Source: Ampelocalamus luodianensis (Eukaryota > Streptophyta > Magnoliopsida > Poales > Poaceae). From it: DNA of 64,000 bases. Within the stretch, counting starts at the first letter, position 1; the number at the start of each line of letters is the position of its first letter. The stretch is taken from positions 62,001-126,000 of the forward strand of contig JAYEVH010000247.1 of NCBI GenBank assembly GCA_036346255.1. The letters are read 5' to 3'. Below are positions 56,549 to 64,000 of the stretch, piece by piece. Both the position numbers and the translations under genes were made by a program. The notes beneath the pieces are model-generated. The model had not been told where the DNA came from and did no database searches. It saw only the letters and a list, made by a program, of their open reading frames with translations.

Positions 56549-58538
56549 CATGTTCAACGTCAATTTTATCATAAGCAGCTGCAAGAGTGCACAACAATTC
56601 TCTTGCATCAAATTTCTCATTGTTGCGGCCGCCAGGCTCCAAAAATGGTGGTGAATTTACATCAGGGTCAGACCCATCAGCATTTCTTCCTGCCTCGCCA
56701 ATCTTCTGGAAAGAAACGAAGTTCAGTTTATCAGTACTTACCACGGATCCTACATGACTTGTAGAGAGTGACCCTATAAGGAAACTTACCTCTCATATCC
56801 CTTGACCATTGATGTTATACAGAACTCTTAGAGCCACTATTAGTATAGCCATTACACAAACCCGTGTAGGGACCCTAGCAGGATTACTGGACAGCCATAG
56901 TTCCGTAGGTATTGCCCACTCATAGAAGCGGCATGCATGAGGAGGATTCTTTCTATCGGCAGCGACAACTCCCCAAGCAGCGTTGAGCAATCATGTAGAA
57001 ATTAACTGAAGGAAGCCACAGGCCTATTCTTTGCGCTATGGACCCGCTGCAGATTCCAGCTGCCATGATCCAATCACTCGAATTGGCCTGAACAGCTGCC
57101 TCGCATCCAAAGGGCAGTCCTTTAGAGACCTCCGAATGAGCTTGTCCAGTTTGGTAACGCTGCCACATAAGGAAGCATCCCCTCCATTGCCCACCTGTAA
57201 ATGTCAGTCGGTAGGACGGCTTCCCAGGCAACATGACAGGCCAGGAAACAAAGCAGCATTGTCCTCAATGAGCGCAGAAACACGAACTCAACCCTGTGAC
57301 TGTATTTTCGGGGCAAGGCGTCATCCGCCCATCCATACTTCACCTCGTATGGTTTCTGGTCGCCTGCACACAAAAGATAGGTTCATTTCACGTTTGACCT
57401 GTTCTTTCGATGGTAATAACTGAATAAGAGCTGAAATTGTAGCCTCCACTGGCAGAACGCTTCTGACTCTCTGCGGCCTCAACCTCGGCGAGCGCCTTCC
57501 GCGCCCACATTTCGTCGAACACCTTGGAGGCGGCCACCCACCGAACCCAGACTGTGCCGCCACGCCGCAAACGAACGCGCCCACCCGGTACCGCTCCACC
57601 AGCTGCCGCTGCAGGATCACCTGCAGCCCCTGCACGTAACGCCACCGGCCCGCGCCGCCAGCGCCTCGGGCTCGCTCCATGCGTCACCGCCGGGCGCGAA
57701 GTCCCGCGGCTCGCTCAGCTTAGCGAAGCCGTCGAAGGCAGGGGCGGCGGCGGGGGTGGGAGCGGGGTGAGGGGTGGGGTAGGGCGCGGGGATGGGGTTT
57801 AGGGGTGGTTTAGGTGGTGCGGCAGCGAACCGAGATGTTGGCGGTGACGGGGAAGCAGTGGCGCACCAGGGTTTCCGGTATGGACGTTTGAAGTTAACAA
57901 AATTTTATTCAGTAGCAAGGATTACATTAGTAAAAAAATATCATACAAATTGTTCACGCTAGAAACAACATCTCAAAATAATTTAAAATATGGTATGTAG
58001 CAAGTAAGTTATGTTATCGTCGTAGATGATGCAATATTATTTTTGAAAAAGTCATAGGAGAGATGAAAAATCTGGAAACATACAAGAGTAAATTGCTAAT
58101 CTTATTGGTCTTGGTCTTATAGGTTTTTTGAAATACATTGAAAAATGCATTCTTTTGTATTTATTTTCCAGAATAAAATATACAAGTTCTTAAAAAAAAT
58201 GTACATGTTATCGAAATCCTAAGACTTAGAGAAAAACCCAATGACTAGCTGGACAAAGCTACTTTGTTGTAGCACTAATAGTGATTTTGGCAAAATTTTT
58301 TGGTGTTCAACTGAACACCCACGAACCACTGTAGATCCACCTCTACAGGGAAATCGTTGGGGTCAACAGCAGTGGCCTGGGTGGAGGTGTGGACAGCGGA
58401 GCACTGGTGACATAAGAAGGACTTGTCCTCGGCGTCGTCGGGGTCATAGTCGGCAGCAGCTTTGCAGTACTTGCAAACCAAGTGAATGCTGCTGCCGCTG
58501 CCGTAGTGATCCGGGGAGGCGCTGCCGTAATCATCCAT
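56549..58538 (-). pseudogene. TAF1B: TAF1B/Rrn7-like RNA polymerase I initiation factor, 5' part, broken
   Basis: First exon: ATG at 58538, with a Zn-ribbon (CKYC ... CHQC) followed by HTSTQATAVDPNDFP, the N-terminus of TAF1B/Rrn7. A second exon lies near 57424-57810 (AWSEPEALAARAGRWRYVQG, then LVERYRVGAFVCG, and after a shift VRWVAASKVFDEMWARKAL). A third spans 56790-57363: FLACHVAWEAVLPTDIYRW, SIAQRIGLWLPSVNFYMIAQ and ELWLSSNPARVPTRVCVMAI. It starts after TTTGTGTGCAG and ends at a GTAAG donor. A fourth is at 56549-56705 (ARELLCTLAAAYDKIDVEH), between TTTCCAG and GTAACT. TAF1B acts with TBP to load RNA polymerase I at rDNA promoters. About five single-base losses, mostly in short runs of one base, shift the frame near 57558, 57155, 57041, 56972 and 56943. 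The 3' half is absent. It may be a pseudogene or poorly resolved sequence. Confidence 0.75.
57811..58325 (-). other. Presumed first intron of the TAF1B-like gene
   Basis: AT-rich sequence without a frame lies between the zinc-ribbon exon and the RYVQG exon. I could not find a clean acceptor: the region near 57850 reads ANISVR-like in one frame and then hits a stop. The exon border on this side is uncertain. Confidence 0.35.
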
Positions 58539-58738
58539 GGGAGGGTTTTGTTGATTTTCTCTACCAGATGGGCTATTCTGCTTAAGGGCACTCTTCCTTA
58601 GGTTTGAAGTTAAAGGTTGGTTTTTTCCTGTCTGAATTGATTTAGTTTGTGAGAATTAATAATAAGTTTTGGGAAATGTTTCATAAACCCTTCGATAGTT
58701 ATTTGTATTACCCGTCAACACTACTTACATCTTAATTT

Positions 58739-58992
58739 GTACTCGCTCTATTCAGAATATGTGATGTTTAGAAAGATTGCGGTTAAACTTCTTTAACTTG
58801 GACTACTAATATATAAAAACTATTTTGATTAGTTATGTGGAAATGATATCAGTAGATTAGTCATGAAAAATATTTCTATAATATAATTTTTTTATATTTA
58901 ATAAACATAGTTGTATAAAAAGTAATAGTCAAAGTATATGTTGGAGACTGTGTCGATGCCCAACACATCATATTCTTGAACAGAAGGAGTGG
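58739..58992. mobile_element. Stowaway-like MITE in the TAF1B-SGF11 interval
   Basis: Left end TACTCGCTCTATTCAGAATA; right end, reversed, ACTCCTTCTGTTCAAGAATA. The interior is AT-rich, total about 254 bp, and non-coding. It sits in the shared upstream region of two divergent genes. Confidence 0.65.
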
Positions 58993-59348
58993 TCATACTA
59001 AGTTCCCCTAACTCATCAAAATTCACCATCAATTTAAACCTTTTGAGTTGGAATTGAAGTTTTGAACCGAAGATTAAACTTTCAACTAAAAAACAAAAAC
59101 TTTACATTGGAATTTTAGCAAAGAGCAGAGAGCAGAGAGTCGGGCCATCATTCCAAAGGCTTAATATTTGACCATTTGTGCATCTGACTGCGAGGGTAGG
59201 CATCCATTGGATAAGGATCCATCGGACGTCCGCGGTTTAGCAAAAGATCAGAGATGGCCTTACACGAGTGTCCAGTGCAACCGAGCGGGCCATCCAGCAA
59301 TCGATGCAACACCCCCCAGCGAAGACCACAAACCAACCGGAAGCCATC

Positions 59349-59814
59349 ATGTCGTCCTCCAACGACGCCCCCGTCAGCCCTGGATCCCAGGTACACAGGC
59401 TCCTTCATCTTGCAATCCCGATCGATTCCAATCCCAAGCTTTTCTCGCGATTTCATCGAGGAATTGCTTTTCTCGTGCGCGCAGCTTGCGCTGAGCTGCT
59501 TCGAGGAGCTCCTCGACTTCGCGGTGGCGGAAGTGGCGTCGGAGTGCCACCGCATCGCGCGCCTCGGCCTCGACCGCAGCATCGACGCCGAAGAGGAGGA
59601 GCTCCGCGTCTGGGCCGCGCGCGTCGCCGGAGACCACCCCGGGGGCGGCGGCGCCGAGGACAGAGGCGGCGGCCGAGGGGGGAATAAGGGGGTGGCCGAC
59701 GTCTTCGGGCAGACGCACCCCGCCATCGCCGCCGACATCGTCGACTGCATGAACTGCGGCCGCTCCGTCGTTGCCGGCCGCTTCGCCCCGCACCTCGAGA
59801 AGTGCATGGGCAAG
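59349..59814 (+). CDS. SGF11: SGF11-type SAGA deubiquitinase-module subunit, first two exons (partial)
   Basis: Exon 1 (59349-59390) encodes MSSSNDAPVSPGSQ and ends at CAG|GTACAC. A short intron (59391-59460, ending ATCGAG) is followed by exon 2 (59461-59814), which ends AAG|GTAAAC; all joins are in phase 0. Exon 2 starts with a helix (ELLFSCAQLALSCFEELLDF) of the type SGF11 uses to bind its partners. After an acidic/Gly-rich linker comes the SGF11 zinc finger: GQTHPAIAADIVDCMNC, then C-x2-C-x11-H-x3-C with ligands at 59746, 59755, 59791 and 59803 (CMNCGRSV ... PHLEKC). SGF11 activates the Ubp8-type enzyme that removes ubiquitin from H2B. The usual basic tail after the finger is not encoded here; it must lie in a further exon, not found before the copia element at 61602, so the gene is incomplete in this window. 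Confidence 0.8.
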
Positions 59815-61601
59815 GTAAACCTTCCCACCATTTGTGGATAGCTGCTATGATCGTTGTTGTTACTCAAATCTCAATGTTTGTTCCCCTTTCTTGGATCTCA
59901 TTCTTAGCAGCCTCATTTCTTTAGCATCAGAATGGTAGTTCTTGAATACTAATGCGTAGGCCGTTTAATTGTTGTGGATAGGCTAGCTAGTATGTACTGA
60001 TCTGAGTGATGTGATATGTTACTTCCTTGGTTTCCTCATGAATTGGGGATGAGCAAGTAATGTTGTTTCTGTATTAAAGTGCACAGCGAACCATCACACT
60101 GCTGCTGCATAGAATTTTGTGGTCAGCAAAACGAATCATGGCGGATTGCTGAATATGTTGACTAGAATTGTTTTCACCTGGAGAACTGAGAGATCAAAGG
60201 TTACTTTAGTTTTGGGGATATTTCAAAACATGCTTGAGTGCAGATAGACAAAACTGCAGGTGAAGCCCCTGGACTATCATTAAAATGTTAGATTCTACCG
60301 CCCTAAACTACCGAATTGTTAAATTAGGCTCTTGATTTATCAACAAAAGGTTTAATTGAGCCCTCTGAACTCTGTAATTGTTCAGTTGAACCCTTAAACT
60401 CTATGATAAAATTGATCCGATCCCTTCTGTCAGTTAAATCACCTACTGTCTGTTGGTACTTTTGATGTGGCTAAGTAATTGATTACTTCTGTATACAATT
60501 AGCTTCTTTTGGTGGAAAAGGTTATGGTCTGTCAACTACCAAATGACAAGAAAGTTACAAATGGCTTGCTTTTGCATCATTACAGTATCTTTAAAGGCAC
60601 TTCAGGCCATTAAATTTAAAGCTATATCTCAAATCATGCACTTGAACTTTAAAATCAAGAAACAAATTTTGTGAAATAACTTGCACACTAAAATGATTCA
60701 TCACTTTGCAGACTAGTCTTTAGTCTTTACCATGTGATCGACAATTTACAAGCCTTGTCATTTGTCATGTTGAACAAAGTACAAACCATTAGTCCCAATG
60801 GGTGGCAACCGAGTTCAGGCAGTGGTAGATCCTGAATATTCAAGTTGTGTGGTCAAATGTAGAATGACATGTTAATGTGGGGGGTCAATTCTCTTAAATT
60901 TCTATACTTACATTGGTATATTCACAAACTTCTATAAGTTCTGGCTGATTTGCAAAACCACCTGTGGGGTCAATTGGCCCCAAAGCTATTAGTTCCACCA
61001 TGGATTAGGAACTTGATTAAATTATTTTAGGTTTTACACTCAATTCAACTCTTCATTGTTGTTGAGAGATTTGATTCATCAATCTGAAGTTCATGTACTT
61101 AATTAAGTGTTCTTCATGATAGTTCAGGCCTTCAGGGTCTTCACCATGTTCCGCTGATGCAAAATTGATTATTGTCTGATGTTTGATTGGTGCATATCTA
61201 GAGAATTTTATTATTCACATCATGACATTGTCTAAAGTGATCCATGCATATGCTAAATTACAGCAAGAGGATAATGGAACCCATGATTTTGGAAATTTTA
61301 TTGCTGAAGGAGCTTATGAATCAATGTTAAACTGTAAACTGGTTACCTATTAAGGGGATCCTTTATCTGTTTCTATCCCAACCAGTCCACGGGTGCATGA
61401 CAAGGTGGTGTTTTTTAAGTCTTTACACTAGGTGGATGCAAGTGATGTGGGATCTTCTCCTTTTCCATTTCTTTTTCTGTACCTGTAAGCAGACTGTATT
61501 CTGGTTTGGCCCTATCTAGCGCTTGACATTCCCTAAACTAGATTTATTTGTCGATAGATTCACAAAGACATAGCATTCCTGTCACATTTATGGGCTTTCA
61601 T
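59815..61601. other. Probable SGF11 intron or downstream sequence with repeat remnants
   Basis: No convincing exon is seen. About 60259-60475 is a degenerate repeat. Around 60830-60985 GGGGTCAATT motifs suggest another decayed miniature element. The remainder is AT-rich and unremarkable. Confidence 0.4.
60259..60475. repeat. Degenerate short-unit repeat
   Basis: Phrases like CCCTAAACTACCGAATTGTTAA and CCTCTGAACTCTGTAATTGTT recur at about 50-60 bp spacing (four units), each about a CC(C/T)T-AACT core followed by AATTGTT. This kind of unit occurs in grass intergenic repeats. No ends or target duplication could be set. Confidence 0.45.
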
Positions 61602-61936
61602 TGTTGGGATCAAACACAGAATCTATGCGCCCAAATCAATCACAGAAACGAGATTTTCAGATGATAAACAGTAAAATTCAGAAGAACACAGGAACGACAA
61701 TGAACAGAGAAGAACACTTGGGGCAATTTTCTCTGTATTTTCACTACTGCAACTTGATGCGGTTACAAAGGCTTAAACTGTTTCAACTGGAAGTAGTGGG
61801 TCAAGCTGCGATCCGGTTTGCGCCACAACACCTTCGACGCATGCTCACACCGCGCAGTAATGAAAGAAATACGCACACACTAACTGGAAATTCGGTTCAG
61901 TTAACACCTCTGACCAAGTCTGGATTACAAATAACA
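61602..61936 (-). repeat. Copia element 3' LTR (335 bp)
   Basis: Minus-strand LTR from TGTTATTTG (61936) to GATCCCAACA (61602). A purine tract (AAAGGGAGAG, 61946-61937) directly precedes it. The 5' LTR would lie beyond 64000. Confidence 0.82.
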
Positions 61937-61949
61937 CTCTCCCTTTAAT

Positions 61950-63907
61950 CGACTTGTGCGCTCGAGAGCCTTGACCCCAAGAGCTCACGCATCTCGCAAA
62001 CTTCACTCTTGGCAATGCCTTCGCCGAATATCGGCACATTGCTCTTCACTGCTGGCGTGTTCCACAATCACTTGACCATTTTCAATGCATTCTCGATGAA
62101 GTGAAAACGAGTGTCGATATGTTTGCTTCGTCCGTGAAAAACAGGATTCTTCATCGGGCAATAGCTGATTTGTTATCCACTCGTATCACCACGCTGTGGA
62201 ACACCTCCCATCAGGTCATTCATCGGGCCTCTTAGCCGAACGAGCCTAACATGCCGCTGCCGTTGCGGCCATGAATTCTGCTTCCACAGACGACAAGGCC
62301 ACCGTTTCTTTTCGAGAACACCAAGTAATTGGGCTGCGGAGTAGTAGAACACCATGCCACTGGTGCTCTTCCGATCATCAGGATCCCGCCAAGTTGCTAT
62401 CACTGTAGCCCATCAACTCCTTTTCCCCCCCACTGCAGTACACAAGCCCATAGTTCATAGTTCCTTTTACATACCTTAGGATATGTTTCACTGCCTGGAA
62501 GTGACTAGCCTTTGGTGACTCCATGTACCTGCTCACCATTCCAACCGAGTAGGACAGATCTGGCCGAGTGTGGGTTAAGTATCTGAGGCTCCCAATCAGT
62601 CTCCGGTACTCAGTTGCATTCACAGGTGTTCCTTGCTCATCCCTGCCTAAGTACAGCTTCGCCTCCATTGGATACTGAGCACCATTACTGTCAAGCATTC
62701 CGGCCTGCTGTAGTATTTTCTGTGCATACCCAGTCTGTTTTAGCTTTATACCACTGCTATCTTGCTGCACCTCTATGCCAAGATAGTATGAGAGGAGACC
62801 TAGGTCACTCATCTCAAATTCCTTCTTCATTTGTTGCTTGAAGTGGTCAATTTCCACTGTACTTGAGCCAGTGACGATCAAATCGTCAACATAAACTCCG
62901 ACAATCAGAAACTCACCTCCAGTGAATCTCTTGTATACAGCTTGCTCTTGTAAGCATCTCTGAAATCCAAGTTCCTTGAGTCCAATCAAGTCGAGTGTTC
63001 GGGCTCTTGGTGCTTGCCGCAATCGATACAGTGCCTTGGACAGCTTATATACCATGTGCTCCTTGCCTTTAGCAATGAAACCTCTGGTTGACACACATAA
63101 AATTCTTCCTTCAACATTCGAAACGCAGACTTTACATCCGGATGATGTACTTGCCATCTATTTGGTGCCAAAGCTAGTATCGACCTTATCGTCTCGGCCT
63201 TGCCACAGTGCATATGCTTCCTCAAAATATATTCCCTTTGTTGTACATAGCCTTTGCAACTAATCTTGCTTTGTACTTTTGAATCAAGGTAGCATCTTTC
63301 TTCAATTTGTAAACCCATTTGAGGCCAATGGGTTTATGACCTTCAGCGATTCAGTCAATTACCATGTCTCATTCCTTTCAATTGACTCCATCTCAAGTTT
63401 CATAGCTTTTCGCCATTCTGCATTTTTTCAGCTTCCCGAAAGGCACTTGGCTCCTCCATTGCCGCCATGTATAATTCCTCGGGTAGTTGGACTTCCTCTG
63501 TCTCTTCATAGACTTCTGCCAAGGACCTGAACTTTGGTGGTGCTTCATCTTCAGAAGTTGAGCTCTCCAGTGTCGAGCCAATCGCTGATTGGTGTTGACG
63601 TTGCCTGAGCTGGTCCTTGTGCCATTGTGGAAGGACTCGGTGGGCTTGATTCATGCTGCGGCAAACCTGCCGCACCTGTGCTCCCCTCTTCTTCAGCAGT
63701 TCCAGTTGTCGTGTCATGAACAGTGAATTCACCCAATCTCGTATCCTTTGGTTGGATCATCCAGCTCCGCCTCCGCTTTCATCAAACATCACATCTCGAC
63801 TAACACACAACTTGTTACCTTGTGGATCGAGCGGCGATGAGCTTTACTTCGAGTTCTACACCCAAGTACACCATAGGTTTGCTTGGTCGTCCAGTTTCTT
63901 CAAGTGA
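61950..63907 (-). pseudogene. Ty1/copia pol: integrase end, reverse transcriptase, RNase H
   Basis: From right to left: the region between integrase and RT (63760-63393, acidic, Gln/Ser-rich, broken by shifts), RT N-terminal part (KGYVQQREYI, VHHPDVKSAF near 63140), the ALYRLRQAPRA motif near 63020, catalytic YVDD at 62883-62894, and then LGLLSYYLGIEVQQDSSGIK, RRLIGSLRYLTHTRPDLSY and RNase H (GYSDSNLAGS near 62385, DDRKSTSGMVFYY near 62375). Domain wording and RNase H directly after RT with no integrase following mark Ty1/copia. Several shifts separate the parts, including one between RT and RNase H. The element sits where the remaining SGF11 exons would be expected. The gag and integrase core lie outside the window. 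Confidence 0.85.
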
Positions 63908-64000
63908 ATCATTGGTATCTTCATGTGTGCCACACAACGAACACCCTTAGATGCTCTAAGCTTGGCTTCCTTCTGTCCAAGCCTCATAAGGTGTAGAGCC

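Overview
The window is plant nuclear DNA from a grass, most likely rice or a close relative (Oryza). That is inferred from GC-rich 5' gene ends, very dense miniature transposons, and long-LTR chromoviruses using an initiator-Met primer site. Nothing bacterial, viral or organellar is seen.

Layout. Left flank (1-6.6 kb): a degenerate transposase tail, a block of small palindromic modules, one intact host gene on the minus strand (a membrane RING-H2 protein, 2368-3687, with a GC-rich leader to about 4.5 kb), and two MITEs. Centre (6.6-56.1 kb): a nest of transposons. A non-autonomous hAT element (6651-7759, 8-bp duplication GTCATATG) sits next to an old minus-strand LINE that runs in pieces from about 33.4 kb to 7.8 kb. 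The LINE reverse transcriptase is split by a Mutator-like element (9324-25011, 9-bp duplication ATAGATCTA). The left terminal repeat of that element is split by a 13.8-kb Ty3/gypsy chromovirus (9493-23322, duplication TTGCC). LINE ORF1 is split by a 3.5-kb solo-LTR-like segment (28148-31663). To the right, a plus-strand gypsy fragment (33797-34937) abuts a minus-strand chromovirus (LTR 34938-38041). The pol of that chromovirus is split by a second, 14.65-kb chromovirus (40024-54677, duplication CTAGG). Right flank (56.1-64 kb): a Stowaway-like MITE, the broken minus-strand 5' half of a TAF1B/Rrn7-type RNA polymerase I factor, another MITE, the first two coding exons of an SGF11-type SAGA subunit on the plus strand, and a minus-strand copia element that runs off the window.

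How the parts relate. The host genes are independent of each other; TAF1B and SGF11 lie head to head about 0.8 kb apart. The transposons record an order of events: LINE, then MULE, then gypsy 1; and plus gypsy, then minus gypsy, then gypsy 2.

Most interesting signals. (1) The two LTRs of each complete gypsy element differ mainly where one copy has CAG or CTG and the other has CG. The losses run in both directions and even hit a primer-binding site, while the host genes keep their CAG/CTG. This looks like a base-calling artefact at CHG-methylated cytosines, and it would make the elements look more broken and older than they are. (2) A module of about 70 bp containing the palindrome CTATTCGAATAG sits at the same relative place, about 80% along, in four otherwise different LTR families. 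(3) The same four LTRs share an AG|GCAAG site behind a possible acceptor, which looks like a leader exon with a GC-type splice donor.
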